A stretch of 64,000 nucleotides of DNA. Source: Capnocytophaga sp. oral taxon 338 str. F0234 (lineage in GTDB: Bacteria; Bacteroidota; Bacteroidia; Flavobacteriales; Flavobacteriaceae). The DNA lies in the NCBI RefSeq assembly GCF_000192225.1, contig NZ_GL872413.1:1276285-1340284 (forward strand). The letters are read 5' to 3'. How positions within the stretch are numbered: the stretch's first letter is position 1; every line of letters begins with the position of its first letter. The notes under the pieces were generated by a model. That model was not told the origin of the DNA and made no database searches. It saw only the letters and a list, made by a program, of their open reading frames with translations. Shown here piece by piece: positions 18,552-28,002 of the stretch. A program made the translations under genes and the position numbers.

Positions 18552-19712
18552 TTACTTTGCTGGAGGATAAATCCAAGTACTTAAGCCTTTATTCTTTATC
18601 TCAGGCATATAACTTTCAGCTTGTGCTCTTGAAGAGAAGCCTTTGTAGGCTACTAAGTAATATCCTTTTTCATTCTGACCTACCATTCCTGCTGTGCTAT
18701 ATCCCTCATTCTTAAGTTGTTTAATGCGATTATGAGCATTAGCTTCTGAGCTAAAGGCTCCTGCGATTAAGAAGAAATTTCCTGAGATTTTTGAACTATT
18801 AGAGGTATCTGTATGAGAAACGGTCGTAGTGCTTGTATTATTGGTTTGCTTTGTTTGTTGCTGAGCAGCAATGGCGGCTCGTCTCTCAGCTTCTTTAGCT
18901 TCTTTCTCAGCTTTTTTAAGCTCTTCCTTACGCTTTTTTACTAAAGCAGGGTCTTTGACTACTTTTACAGTAGTGGGGGTTAGTTGTACATCAGGTAAGT
19001 AAGTTGCTTTTGCTATTTCCTGATTTACAAGTTCATCTACTTTGGCTTGATCTGGTTGTACTTCTACTATTGTAGGATTCTCTTGAGTTGTGAGAATTGA
19101 ATAGGCGGCGTATCCTATGGCAGAAAGCCCAACAATAGTGACTGCAGCATACTTTATAGAAATTGGCATTTTAGGTTTGGGCTTCCCTGCTGCTGCTTCT
19201 TGAGGGGTAACACTTGGATTTTCTACTAATCCAGGTTTGTTATTTTGTTCATTCGAATATAAGGGATTAGCTACTTCAACTCCTGATTCACTTTTGTTGA
19301 TTTCTTTGGTAGTTACATTGGACATTCCAAAAGAATCTGTAAGATAATTTTCTTTAGATAAAGAAGTAAAAATAATATTGTTATCAGTTCCTTTGGTGAA
19401 TTTTCCTATATTAGCTAAACGAATTTCTTTTCCTAAGCTAAGTTCTTGTTTCCATCGATTTACGACAGATTTTATATATTCCTGAGCTTCTTCATAGGAG
19501 GAGCGTTCAACCTCAGAAATATGCTTGGCTACCAAACCATCATTATAGGTGAGGCGAGAATTGAAAGTAAGTTCTTTTTGAGGAGGTGAAAAAGACTTAT
19601 CTGCCGCCAATTCAGCAGCTTTTCTATTGGAAACAAAAGCACCAAATTCAGGAATAATTACACATTGGTGCTTGAATAATAAATCCTCTATATAAGTATC
19701 TAAATTTTTCAT
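18552..19712 (-). CDS. HU-CCDC81-like and SPOR domain membrane protein
   Basis: A 386-residue protein with three parts. Residues 1-130 form the paired prokaryotic CCDC81-like HU-type domains (CVIIPEFGAFVSNRKAAEL, LGKEIRLANIGKFTKG). A single transmembrane helix is at about 178-200 (IKYAAVTIVGLSAIGYAAYS). An Ala/Lys/Glu-rich coiled linker (about 245-290) follows, then a C-terminal SPOR domain (NFFLIAGAFSSEANAHNRIK to the end). SPOR domains bind denuded peptidoglycan at division sites, so the protein probably links a cytoplasmic HU-type domain to septal wall. This architecture is known across Flavobacteriia. Confidence 0.9.
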   Translation of the reverse strand: MKNLDTYIEDLLFKHQCVIIPEFGAFVSNRKAAELAADKSFSPPQKELTFNSRLTYNDGLVAKHISEVERSSYEEAQEYIKSVVNRWKQELSLGKEIRLANIGKFTKGTDNNIIFTSLSKENYLTDSFGMSNVTTKEINKSESGVEVANPLYSNEQNNKPGLVENPSVTPQEAAAGKPKPKMPISIKYAAVTIVGLSAIGYAAYSILTTQENPTIVEVQPDQAKVDELVNQEIAKATYLPDVQLTPTTVKVVKDPALVKKRKEELKKAEKEAKEAERRAAIAAQQQTKQTNNTSTTTVSHTDTSNSSKISGNFFLIAGAFSSEANAHNRIKQLKNEGYSTAGMVGQNEKGYYLVAYKGFSSRAQAESYMPEIKNKGLSTWIYPPAK

Positions 19713-19845
19713 AGGTCAATATCTATTAGAGATTTTTAATTTTCGGCACAAAAGTACACATTTTTTATTACATGTGAAAAAAAACACCTATATTGTTGAT
19801 AATTTTTTTAGATTCTTTACTTAATTCTATTTCGTTTAACACTTT

Positions 19846-20493
19846 TTAAGGGCTTAAACGTTCTATTTTCCAATCATAGTCTTCCTCAAGAGTATAACGT
19901 ACGCGATCATGTAATCTGTTAGGACGCCCTTGCCAAAATTCTAAGGATATGGGTCTGACTAGGAAACCTCCCCAATGAGTAGGACGTTTTAAAGGTTTTC
20001 CTTCCATTTCCTTTTCTAAAGAATTAAGTTTTTCTTGCAAATATTCACGAGAGGGGATTACTTCACTTTGTGCAGAAATAATAGAACCTAATTGACTTCC
20101 TCTGGGACGAGATTCAAAATAACCATTAGAAAGGTTTTCAGCGAGTTTTTCGGCTACTCCTTTGATTATAATTTGTCGTTCTAACACAGGCCAGAAAAAG
20201 GATAAGCAGATATTAGGATTGGCGATGATAGCTTTCCCTTTTTCACTATTGTAATTAGTGTAAAAGATGAATCCTTCATCAGTATACTTTTTTAACAATA
20301 CTATACGTGTTTTCGGGAACCCATCAAGCCCTATAGTAGAAACAGACATTGCATTAGGCTCCCGCTCGGTATTGGATTGTTGAGTCTGAAAAAACCATTG
20401 TTGAAATTGTTCCATTGGATTCTCCTTCAAGTCCTTTTCTAGAAGTTCTCCTTGTGAATATACAAGGCGTAAGTTACTTAAATCTTTTTCCAT
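19846..20493 (-). CDS. pdxH: Pyridoxamine/pyridoxine 5'-phosphate oxidase
   Basis: A 215-residue FMN enzyme that makes pyridoxal 5'-phosphate. Family features are EPNAMSVSTIGLDGFPKTR, GFIFYTNYNSEKGKAIIANP, SRPRGSQLGSIISAQS, and the C-terminal EFWQGRPNRLHDRVRY with the substrate-contacting Arg and His. The protein ends in the expected RLSP. Its ATG is two bases from the stop of the upstream DUF3108 gene, so the two are probably co-transcribed. Confidence 0.96.
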   Translation of the reverse strand: MEKDLSNLRLVYSQGELLEKDLKENPMEQFQQWFFQTQQSNTEREPNAMSVSTIGLDGFPKTRIVLLKKYTDEGFIFYTNYNSEKGKAIIANPNICLSFFWPVLERQIIIKGVAEKLAENLSNGYFESRPRGSQLGSIISAQSEVIPSREYLQEKLNSLEKEMEGKPLKRPTHWGGFLVRPISLEFWQGRPNRLHDRVRYTLEEDYDWKIERLSP

Positions 20494-20495
20494 AA

Positions 20496-21275
20496 CTATT
20501 TATTCTTTAATACAGTAGGATTCTTTAACCCATTAAAACTAATAATTTCCCCTACTAAAGAACCTACTCGAAGGCTAGCCTTTATTTTTACAGGGATTTT
20601 GTTAAGGTCATCACTAATCCATAATGTAAGACTTTCTTGCTCCTTGAATACACGTCCATCTTGCACTAATGGTCTGAAGATGAGAGTATCAATCTTCCCT
20701 AAAGGAGTGTCTACCTTTTCTCTTCCTAAAAATTTCAAACGGAATTTGAATACTTCATCATCATCAAAAATCATGTCCATACTTACTTCATCATTTATAT
20801 TCAATGTATTCATTTTAGGGTTATTACGTAGATAATATAAAGCAGAGATCACATCTTTTATTTCTGGTTGAATGGGCATATTTTTTTCTTGGTTATTCTC
20901 CAAATTTTTGATGTGTACATTATTGTTTGCAAAGTTAAAAAAGAAATTAAGTTTTTTCGTATATCCTCCCTCGTATATATTTCTATTGAAGAAATAGGGT
21001 TTATTTGTAACCTTGTCAAAGTAGCTCTCATAAGTATCATTTACTTTAAAAAATAGCTTTGCCAAACCAGTAGTTTCTCCTTTTCCTAAAGCATGGTATA
21101 CGGTCTTTCCTTCGTAAGTTTTATTTTTTAATACAAGAGAAGCATAGCTGGCATTAAAAATACCATAACGCACACGGAACTTGAGGTATTCCCCTTCTTG
21201 ATAAGCACTTTCATTTTGTGAAAAACAGGGATAAGTTACTATGAGTGAGATTAATATAATTAGTTTTTTTATCAT
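20496..21275 (-). CDS. DUF3108 domain exported protein
   Basis: A 259-residue protein with a signal peptide (MIKKLIILISLIVTYPCFSQ). The mature region matches the DUF3108 pattern: GEYLKFRVRYGIFNASYASL, KVNDTYESYFDKVTNKPYFF, and a C-terminal LTLWISDDLNKIPVKIKASL. It is probably a periplasmic or surface beta-rich protein of unknown function. It sits just upstream of pdxH with two bases between; the pairing is unlikely to be functional. Confidence 0.82.
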   Translation of the reverse strand: MIKKLIILISLIVTYPCFSQNESAYQEGEYLKFRVRYGIFNASYASLVLKNKTYEGKTVYHALGKGETTGLAKLFFKVNDTYESYFDKVTNKPYFFNRNIYEGGYTKKLNFFFNFANNNVHIKNLENNQEKNMPIQPEIKDVISALYYLRNNPKMNTLNINDEVSMDMIFDDDEVFKFRLKFLGREKVDTPLGKIDTLIFRPLVQDGRVFKEQESLTLWISDDLNKIPVKIKASLRVGSLVGEIISFNGLKNPTVLKNK

Positions 21276-21487
21276 ATAGACTTATTTTTATATTGGAAAA
21301 TCGCAACAAATATACTACATTTTTCTTTTATTCAAATTCTTTATATAAATATTTTATCATTTTGTAGATTGAATCCTTTAAAATGGCAAGAGTTATTTGC
21401 AGGTTAATTGCAAAAAGAATGCCAAAAATTTTCATATTTGATTAATAGTTTTTTGTTTTAAAAATTTGTAAATACTAAAAAAATATG

Positions 21488-21495
21488 TATTTTTG
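21488..21495 (+). promoter_or_regulatory. -7 promoter element of the repeat lipoprotein
   Basis: TATTTTTG, 16 bases before ATG 21512. It overlaps the alternative ATG at 21485 and excludes that start. Confidence 0.6.
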
Positions 21496-21511
21496 CCAAA
21501 AAAATATTATT

Positions 21512-22999
21512 ATGAAGAGGATTTTATTTTTTTCTTTTTGTATTCTCTTTCTAACTAATTGTGGTAGAAAGGAGAGTAGAAATGACTTACAACAATTATA
21601 TCTAAAAGGTGAGATTAAACAGCTTAAGGTGTCCTCTTATACAGTAGTAGAAAAATTCAATCAGGTAGAGAAAAAAGCAAAAACTACTGAGCGAGAGAAT
21701 TTCTTACTAATATTCAATGACAAGGGAAATCAGGTGGAGAAAACACTTTTTTCTCCTACAGATAAGCCTATACGAAAATTTACTTATCAGTATGATATGA
21801 AAGGAAAGCGAGCACTGGTAAATGAATTTCGAGAAGATGGTTCTTTGAAAGTTAGGTACATCTATACTTATGTTCAAGAAGGGAATCAGTTGGAGGTAAA
21901 TGCATATAATGGAGAAGGAGCCTTTATAGAGAAAGAGACACGTACCTATGATTCTAATCAGAATCCTTTGGAGGAAATCTCTTATAATGGGAAAGGAGAT
22001 TTAGAGCAAAAGCAAGTTAATATCTATAATAATGAAGGGCTTTGTTCAGAGAGTAATCTTTATACAGGAACGGGAGAACTAAAATTTCGGTATACTTACC
22101 TTTATGATAATGAAAATAATATGATCGAGAGAAAAAAGTATGATAAAGAAGGAAAAACAATCGCTAACCATACCTATACGTATTCTTTTGATAAACAAAA
22201 TAATTGGATTAAGAGAATTGAATATATTAATGGTAAGGCAACTTACCTAACAGAAAGAGAAATAGGCTATGGTATAGGTCAAAAGGAACTTAGAGAGCCT
22301 ATAGCTCAGATGGATACAGCTCCTGAAAAACAACCATCTTCTTCTTCTGTGCGAAAAAATGATTGGACGAACCAAGAACTCAAAGGAGAAGTGAAATCCT
22401 TACGAGTAAGGACTTATACAGGACAAAACCATAAGCAGAAAGATAATGGGCAGAATACTCTTTCTATATTCACTAAAAAGGGATATCTTAGCCGGATTAC
22501 TTATTATGATAAGGATAATCTCTATAGTTATGAGAAAACATTTGCTTATGAATATGACAAAGGAGGCTGGCGTACACAAGGAAAAATGTATTTCAATGAC
22601 AGTGATTATCTTTTAATTAATTATGATGAAAAAGGATATATGACAGGAGGTTATCTGTATCAGAATGGTACACGGTTTGACCTGAAGGTTGTCTATAATG
22701 AGTCTGGAAATATTATATCTTATTATTTAGGCGATACCGAAATACTCTACCAATATGATAAAAACCAATATTTGGTAAAAGAAAAGCATAAAAATGAAAA
22801 AGATGCTTGGGAAGTTCATTACAGCAGAGCTAAAAATGGAAATGTAACAGAAGAACAGATATTTCGTAAGGGAATACTGGATGAGAAAAAAACCTTCATC
22901 TATACCTTTGATGAAAAAGGGAATTGGGTAGAAAGAACACAATATAAGAATAGGACACCTGTGGAGGTAACTGAGCGTGTTATTGAGTATTATCAATAA
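21512..22999 (+). CDS. Lipoprotein with YD/RHS-like repeats
   Basis: About 495 residues, with lipobox FLTNC close to the N-terminus. The mature protein is two copies of one module, each beginning with a LKGE(I/V)K.L.V..YT segment (near residues 30 and 300). Each is followed by strings of short beta-hairpin units such as YTYLYDNENNMIERKKYD and FIYTFDEKGNWVERTQYKN. These resemble YD/RHS-like repeats but lack an RHS core or toxin end. It is likely surface or periplasmic; the function is unknown. The start at ATG 21512 puts a normal signal peptide first. Confidence 0.7.
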   Translation: MKRILFFSFCILFLTNCGRKESRNDLQQLYLKGEIKQLKVSSYTVVEKFNQVEKKAKTTERENFLLIFNDKGNQVEKTLFSPTDKPIRKFTYQYDMKGKRALVNEFREDGSLKVRYIYTYVQEGNQLEVNAYNGEGAFIEKETRTYDSNQNPLEEISYNGKGDLEQKQVNIYNNEGLCSESNLYTGTGELKFRYTYLYDNENNMIERKKYDKEGKTIANHTYTYSFDKQNNWIKRIEYINGKATYLTEREIGYGIGQKELREPIAQMDTAPEKQPSSSSVRKNDWTNQELKGEVKSLRVRTYTGQNHKQKDNGQNTLSIFTKKGYLSRITYYDKDNLYSYEKTFAYEYDKGGWRTQGKMYFNDSDYLLINYDEKGYMTGGYLYQNGTRFDLKVVYNESGNIISYYLGDTEILYQYDKNQYLVKEKHKNEKDAWEVHYSRAKNGNVTEEQIFRKGILDEKKTFIYTFDEKGNWVERTQYKNRTPVEVTERVIEYYQ

Positions 23000-23026
23000 T
23001 ATAGATAACTTATTAGGATTGTTTAG

Positions 23027-23983
23027 ATGAAAGTAACAGAACATATAGCAAGAGCAAAGGGAGAAACGCTCTTTTCATTTGAAATAATTCCTCCTAAAAA
23101 AGGGAATAATATAGAGGAACTTTATAAAAATATAGAACCTTTATTGGAATTTAAGCCTCCTTTTATTGATGTAACTACCTCTCGTGAGGAATATTTCTAC
23201 AAAGAATATCCCAGTGGACTGTTAGAAAAGAAGATAGTCCGAATGCGACCAGGGACAGTAGGGATTTGCTCAGCTATTCAGCACAAATATAATGTAGATA
23301 CAGTTCCTCATGTACTTTGTGGCGGTTTTACCAAAGAGGAAACAGAAGATCTTTTGGTGGACTGTTTCTACTTAGGGATAGATAATGTGATGGCGCTAAG
23401 AGGAGATGCTATGAAAGAAGAAAAATACTTTCGTCCTACTAAAAGTGGACATACTTTTGCTCTTGATTTAGTAAAACAAATAGATAATTTGCGCAGAGGA
23501 ATCTATTTACATGATACTTTAGAGAATAATGCAGGTATGGATTTCTGTATAGGAGTAGCAGGATATCCTGAAAAACATATAGAGTCCCCTTCTAAAACTT
23601 TTGACTTAGAGAAGCTTAAAGAAAAGATAGATAATGGGGCTAATTATATTGTTACCCAAATGTTCTTTGATAATAGAAAATATTTCGAGTTTGTAGAAAA
23701 GGCACGGCAGATAGGTATTCAAGTTCCTATTATTCCTGGCATTAAACCTATCACCATTAAAAAGCATCTTAATATAATTCCTCAAGCATTTTTCTTAGAT
23801 CTTCCAGAGGAATTGGTTAAAGAAATTGAAAAGTGTAAGAATAATAATGAAGTAAAGCAAGTAGGAATAGAATGGGCTATTGAACAAAGTAAGGAATTGA
23901 AAAGGGCAGGAGTCCCTTCTCTGCATTACTATTCTATGGGAAAATCGGAGAATGTTATTCAAATTATCTCTAAAGTTTTTTAA
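23027..23983 (+). CDS. metF: Methylenetetrahydrofolate reductase
   Basis: A 318-residue FAD enzyme that reduces 5,10-methylene-THF to 5-methyl-THF for methionine synthesis. Diagnostic stretches are FSFEIIPPKKGNNIEELY with the catalytic Glu, NVMALRGDAMKEE, FCIGVAGYPEKH, GANYIVTQMFFDNRKYFEF and PIIPGIKPI. The length is normal for the bacterial form without a regulatory domain. It follows the repeat lipoprotein by 27 bases on the same strand; no S-adenosylmethionine riboswitch is visible in that gap. Confidence 0.96.
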   Translation: MKVTEHIARAKGETLFSFEIIPPKKGNNIEELYKNIEPLLEFKPPFIDVTTSREEYFYKEYPSGLLEKKIVRMRPGTVGICSAIQHKYNVDTVPHVLCGGFTKEETEDLLVDCFYLGIDNVMALRGDAMKEEKYFRPTKSGHTFALDLVKQIDNLRRGIYLHDTLENNAGMDFCIGVAGYPEKHIESPSKTFDLEKLKEKIDNGANYIVTQMFFDNRKYFEFVEKARQIGIQVPIIPGIKPITIKKHLNIIPQAFFLDLPEELVKEIEKCKNNNEVKQVGIEWAIEQSKELKRAGVPSLHYYSMGKSENVIQIISKVF

Positions 23984-24058
23984 AGATATATACTAAAAAC
24001 CAAATTAAATATTTTGCAAAAATTTAGAATATCATTTGTGTATAAAGAATTAAATCTT

Positions 24059-24066
24059 TAACTTTG
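24059..24066 (+). promoter_or_regulatory. -7 promoter element of the DjlA-like gene
   Basis: TAACTTTG, 22 bases before the ATG at 24089. Confidence 0.6.
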
Positions 24067-24088
24067 CCCGCGAAAAATAAGAAGAAAT

Positions 24089-24859
24089 ATGTCAAGAATT
24101 GTAGAAAAATATTTGGAGTATATTGTTGCTATAATTATAGGAATAATTACTAGAAATATATGGATTGCAATAGCAATTTTATGTTTAGGATTATTGCTTC
24201 GCTTAACTATTTTTAAAGGTAGGAGTAGTAATCAAGGAAATCTGAATCCTCAAAATATATTAGAAGGAGGATATAATCCTACTGACTTTGAATTAAACCT
24301 ACTTTCCTTGTGTGCTCTCATTATTAAAGCTAATGGAACTAAACCTACTCAAAAGGAATTGGATTATGTACGTTATAAGTTTGTCTCTCTTTATGGAAAA
24401 GAAAAAGCCAATGAGATATTCCGTGCTTTTAATCAGATAAAGCATGCAGAAGTACCTATTACACGCATTTGTCTGTATATTCGCGCTCGTACTAATTATG
24501 AAGCTCGTTTATCTATTATTCACTTCTTATTTGATATAGCCAGTCTAGATGGACGTATTAAAGAGAATGAAATGGCATTATTGGAACGTATTAATAAAAA
24601 TTTGAATATTAGTCAATCGGATTTTGAGAGTGTAAAGGCTATGTTTAGACAAGAAAAAGATGATGATTATACCATACTTGGAATTAATAAGGATGCTTCT
24701 GATGCTGAAGTGAAAAAAGCCTATCGCGATATGGTCAAGAGATATCACCCTGACCGTATAGAAACTGATGATGTAGCCATTAGGAAAGGCGCCGAAGAAA
24801 AGTTCAAGCGTATACAAGAGGCTTATGAAAGTATTCAACGACAAAGAGGGTTTCAATAA
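24089..24859 (+). CDS. DjlA-like membrane J-domain co-chaperone
   Basis: A 256-residue protein with a hydrophobic N-terminal anchor (about 11-45). A TerB-like helical domain follows (about 66-185, with LSIIHFLFDIASLDGRIKENE). The C-terminal J domain (about 192-256, DDDYTILGINKDASDAEVKK) carries the HPD tripeptide in KRYHPDRIE. This is the DjlA/DjiA order. J domains stimulate the ATPase of DnaK; the membrane anchor places it at the inner-membrane cytoplasmic face. A small terminator overlaps its stop codon. Confidence 0.9.
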   Translation: MSRIVEKYLEYIVAIIIGIITRNIWIAIAILCLGLLLRLTIFKGRSSNQGNLNPQNILEGGYNPTDFELNLLSLCALIIKANGTKPTQKELDYVRYKFVSLYGKEKANEIFRAFNQIKHAEVPITRICLYIRARTNYEARLSIIHFLFDIASLDGRIKENEMALLERINKNLNISQSDFESVKAMFRQEKDDDYTILGINKDASDAEVKKAYRDMVKRYHPDRIETDDVAIRKGAEEKFKRIQEAYESIQRQRGFQ

Positions 24860-24869
24860 CCCTTTTTTT
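24847..24869 (+). terminator. Terminator overlapping the DjlA-like stop codon
   Basis: A stem AGGGTT / AACCCT with loop TCAAT, followed by a T-run. The TAA stop lies in the loop and right arm. Confidence 0.75.
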
Positions 24870-24893
24870 ATTTAACTTTAAAATGAAAATTTT

Positions 24894-26948
24894 ATGAATA
24901 TACATCCACCTAAAGCACCTAAAGAGGAAAAGATATTAGAAATTCATTCGGATAAGCGCATTGATAATTATTATTGGCTTAATAGGCGTGATACTCCTGA
25001 AGTATTGGCGTATTTAAATGCTGAGAATGAATATTTCTTTCAGGAGATGAAGCACACAGAAACTTTTCAAAAAAGGCTCTTTGAGGAGATGAAAAGTCGT
25101 ATCAAGGAGGATGACGAATCTGTTCCTTACAAGTATAATGGCTATTGGTATTATACCCGTTATGAACAAGGAAAAGAATACCCCATCTTTCTGCGTAAAA
25201 GAGACTCAGAGAATATGCTAGAGGAAATACTCTTTGATGTTAATAAGATGGCTCAGGGATATGATTTCTATCAACTGGTGGATTATGCTGTAAGTCTTGA
25301 TAACAAATGGGCATCTTTCTCTGTAGATACACAGGGCAGGCGAATGTATTCTCTTTTTGTTAAGAATTTGGAAACGGGAGAAATTCTTCCTATTGAAATT
25401 AAAAATACAGATGGAAATAGTTGTTGGGCAAATGATAATAAAACTATTTTCTATACTAAAATCAATACTCAAACACTTCGCCCATATAAAGTATATCGCC
25501 ATCAAATAGGACAGGGTACAAAGCAGGATGTATTAGTTTTTCATGAAAAAGATGATACTTTTAATGTAGAAATATACAAATCAAAGTCAGATAAATATCT
25601 TATTATTCAGTCTGATAGTACTCTTTCCTCCGAATGTCAAATTTTAGATGCGGATACTCCTTTAGATTCGTTTAGGATATTTCAACCTCGTATACGTGGT
25701 TTGGAATATGAGATTGCTCATTATCAAGACTTTTTCTATATTCTCAATAATGCAGATGGAGCTACTAACTTTAAGTTGGATAAAACACCTATAACCAATA
25801 CTGGAAAGGAGTATTGGGATAACGTTCTTCCACATCGAGAGGATACACTACTGGAAGGGATAGATATCTTTAAGAATTATTTAGTAGTTTCCGAGCGGTA
25901 TAAAGGATTGAGCCAAATTCGTATTATGAGCTGGGATGGTACTAAGGATGAATATATTCCTTTTGATAATGAAACATACACAGCCGCTACAGGGATTAAT
26001 ATAGATTTTGATACTGAAATTCTTCGATATTCTTATAATTCTATGACGACTCCTTTTTCTATTATTGATTATAATATGCGTACTAAGGAAAGGGAAATCA
26101 AGAAAGAGCAGGAAGTTTTAGGAGGAAAATTCGTAAGGGAGAATTATCTTTCACAGCGAATCTGGGCAACTGCAGAGGATGGTACAAGAGTTCCTATTTC
26201 TATTGTTTATCATAAAGGAATCAAGCGAGATGGAAGCAATCCCTTACTCCTTTATGGGTATGGATCTTATGGTATTACTATAGAACCTTCTTTCTCTACC
26301 ACACGGCTTAGCTTATTGGACAGAGGTTTTATCTTTGCTATTGCTCACATTCGTGGGGGAGAATATTTGGGGAGACCTTGGTATGATGACGGAAAGTTAT
26401 TGCATAAGAAAAATACTTTCGATGATTTTATAGCTTGTGCTAAGTTCTTAATAGAGGAAAAATATACTTCTACAAATCATCTTTATGCTATGGGAGGTTC
26501 TGCAGGAGGGCTTCTAATGGGGGTTGTAATGAATAAAGCCTCTGAACTCTTTCATGGAGTAGTAGCCAATGTTCCTTTTGTAGATGTGATAACTACTATG
26601 TTAGATGATTCTATTCCGCTTACTACAGGAGAATATGATGAATGGGGGAATCCTAATGATAAACAATATTATGACTACATGAAGTCCTATTCCCCTTATG
26701 ATAATATCGAGGCAAAGGAATATCCCAATACGTTGGTAACTACAGGATATTATGATTCCCAAGTACAATATTGGGAACCTGCTAAGTGGGTTGCTAAGCT
26801 TAGAGAACTCAAAACCGATGATAACCTATTACTCCTCTATACAGATATGACCTCAGGACATAGTGGAGCCTCCGGTCGTTATGAATCTTTGAAAGAAATA
26901 GCTCGGGAATATGCCTTCCTCTTGGATTTGGAACATATACACCAATAA
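24894..26948 (+). CDS. ptrB: Oligopeptidase B (S9A prolyl-oligopeptidase family)
   Basis: A 684-residue serine peptidase. The N-terminal seven-bladed propeller (about 70-400) is followed by the alpha/beta hydrolase domain. The nucleophile lies in AMGGSAGGLLMGVVMN and the catalytic His in SGHSGASGRYESLKE. Upstream are NPLLLYGYGSYGITIEPSF and FAIAHIRGGEYLGRPWYDDG, typical of oligopeptidase B, which cleaves short peptides after basic residues. No signal peptide is evident (MNIHPPKAPKEEK), so it should be cytoplasmic or periplasmic by other means. Confidence 0.93.
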   Translation: MNIHPPKAPKEEKILEIHSDKRIDNYYWLNRRDTPEVLAYLNAENEYFFQEMKHTETFQKRLFEEMKSRIKEDDESVPYKYNGYWYYTRYEQGKEYPIFLRKRDSENMLEEILFDVNKMAQGYDFYQLVDYAVSLDNKWASFSVDTQGRRMYSLFVKNLETGEILPIEIKNTDGNSCWANDNKTIFYTKINTQTLRPYKVYRHQIGQGTKQDVLVFHEKDDTFNVEIYKSKSDKYLIIQSDSTLSSECQILDADTPLDSFRIFQPRIRGLEYEIAHYQDFFYILNNADGATNFKLDKTPITNTGKEYWDNVLPHREDTLLEGIDIFKNYLVVSERYKGLSQIRIMSWDGTKDEYIPFDNETYTAATGINIDFDTEILRYSYNSMTTPFSIIDYNMRTKEREIKKEQEVLGGKFVRENYLSQRIWATAEDGTRVPISIVYHKGIKRDGSNPLLLYGYGSYGITIEPSFSTTRLSLLDRGFIFAIAHIRGGEYLGRPWYDDGKLLHKKNTFDDFIACAKFLIEEKYTSTNHLYAMGGSAGGLLMGVVMNKASELFHGVVANVPFVDVITTMLDDSIPLTTGEYDEWGNPNDKQYYDYMKSYSPYDNIEAKEYPNTLVTTGYYDSQVQYWEPAKWVAKLRELKTDDNLLLLYTDMTSGHSGASGRYESLKEIAREYAFLLDLEHIHQ

Positions 26949-26980
26949 TTTGTTACATAGAACTTTAAATACTAAAGACC

Positions 26981-27763
26981 TTGAAAGTAGAACGAGAAAA
27001 ACAATTGCAAGCTTTTTCACGATTGCTTGATATTATGGATGAACTTCGTGAAAAGTGTCCTTGGGATAGAAAGCAAACCATGCAGACACTTCGTCCTTTG
27101 ACTATTGAAGAATTATACGAACTTACTGATGCTATTCTCCAAGAAAATCCTAGAGAAATTCAAAAAGAATTGGGGGATATTTTGCTACATATTGTTTTTT
27201 ATGCTAAAATAGCTAGTGAAACACAGCTTTTTGATTTGGAGGATGTTATTAATTCAATTTGTGAAAAATTAATCGAGCGACATCCACATATCTATGGAAA
27301 TATATCTGTAGCTAATGAGGAGGAGGTTAAGCAGAATTGGGAGAAGATAAAACTCAAAACAGGAAGTAAGGGAGTATTATCGGGAGTTCCTAAGAGTCTT
27401 CCTTCTCTTGTAAAAGCCTATCGTATTCAAGAGAAAGTAGCAGGGGTTGGTTTTGACTGGAAGCACAAAGAACAGGTCTGGAAAAAAATTCATGAAGAAC
27501 TTCAAGAACTTCAGGATGAAGTAACTAAAAAAAATAAAAAGGAAGCTGAAAGAGAAATGGGGGATGTATTCTTTTCTCTGATTAATTATGCTCGTTTTTT
27601 GAAGATAAATCCGGAAAATGCCCTTTCTTTGACTAATGAAAAATTCATACAACGATTTGGTTTCCTTGAGAATAGAGCCAAAGAGCAAGGTAGAGAGATA
27701 ACAGAACTTTCCTCAGAAGAGATGAATGAACTATGGGAAGAATCAAAAACATATTTCCCTTAA
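26981..27763 (+). CDS. mazG: Nucleoside triphosphate pyrophosphohydrolase MazG
   Basis: A 260-residue house-cleaning enzyme with two MazG domains: EELYELTDAILQENPREIQK with KELGDILLHIVFYAKI in the first, and EELQELQDEVTKK with REMGDVFFSLINYARFL in the second. CPWDRKQTMQTLRPLTIEE marks the conserved N-terminal block. The start appears to be TTG at 26981, since the residues after it (EREKQLQAFSRLLDIMDELR) match family N-termini. The first ATG in frame would remove them. It follows oligopeptidase B by 32 bases. Confidence 0.92.
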   Translation: MKVEREKQLQAFSRLLDIMDELREKCPWDRKQTMQTLRPLTIEELYELTDAILQENPREIQKELGDILLHIVFYAKIASETQLFDLEDVINSICEKLIERHPHIYGNISVANEEEVKQNWEKIKLKTGSKGVLSGVPKSLPSLVKAYRIQEKVAGVGFDWKHKEQVWKKIHEELQELQDEVTKKNKKEAEREMGDVFFSLINYARFLKINPENALSLTNEKFIQRFGFLENRAKEQGREITELSSEEMNELWEESKTYFP

Positions 27764-27887
27764 ACTATTGTTAATGAAAGATAGTATTCTTTATCTATAA
27801 ATCAGATATACATCTCATTACTTTTTGGGTATAAAAATACATTGTTAAATCTTCTTTTGTGAGGATTGTGTTTAAAGTTTATTTTTA

Positions 27888-27895
27888 TATCTTTG
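27888..27895 (+). promoter_or_regulatory. -7 promoter element of nrdA
   Basis: TATCTTTG with a TTGTG -33-like element at 27866-27870 (17 bases apart). It implies an unusually long leader of about 100 bases. Confidence 0.65.
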
Positions 27896-27940
27896 CGCAC
27901 TCTAAAGGTAAAAACAATTTATTTTCTAACTTATAAAATC

Positions 27941-27972
27941 CTACCTAGTTATTATTATTAGGTAGCTTTTTT
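27941..27972 (+). terminator. Terminator-like hairpin in the nrdA leader (candidate attenuator)
   Basis: CTACCTA (27941-27947) pairs with TAGGTAG (27959-27965), followed by C and six T. It lies between the nrdA promoter and start codon. An upstream AGGTA (27906-27910) could pair with TACCT in the left arm as an alternative fold. Confidence 0.55.
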
Positions 27973-28002
27973 ACTATTAGTGGAAATAAAAAGTACATAA
28001 TA

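Noticed and set aside
27896-28002. nrdA leader as a cobalamin riboswitch
   Set aside because: The leader is only about 100 bases and shows none of the conserved B12-box type sequence; only a simple terminator-like hairpin is visible.
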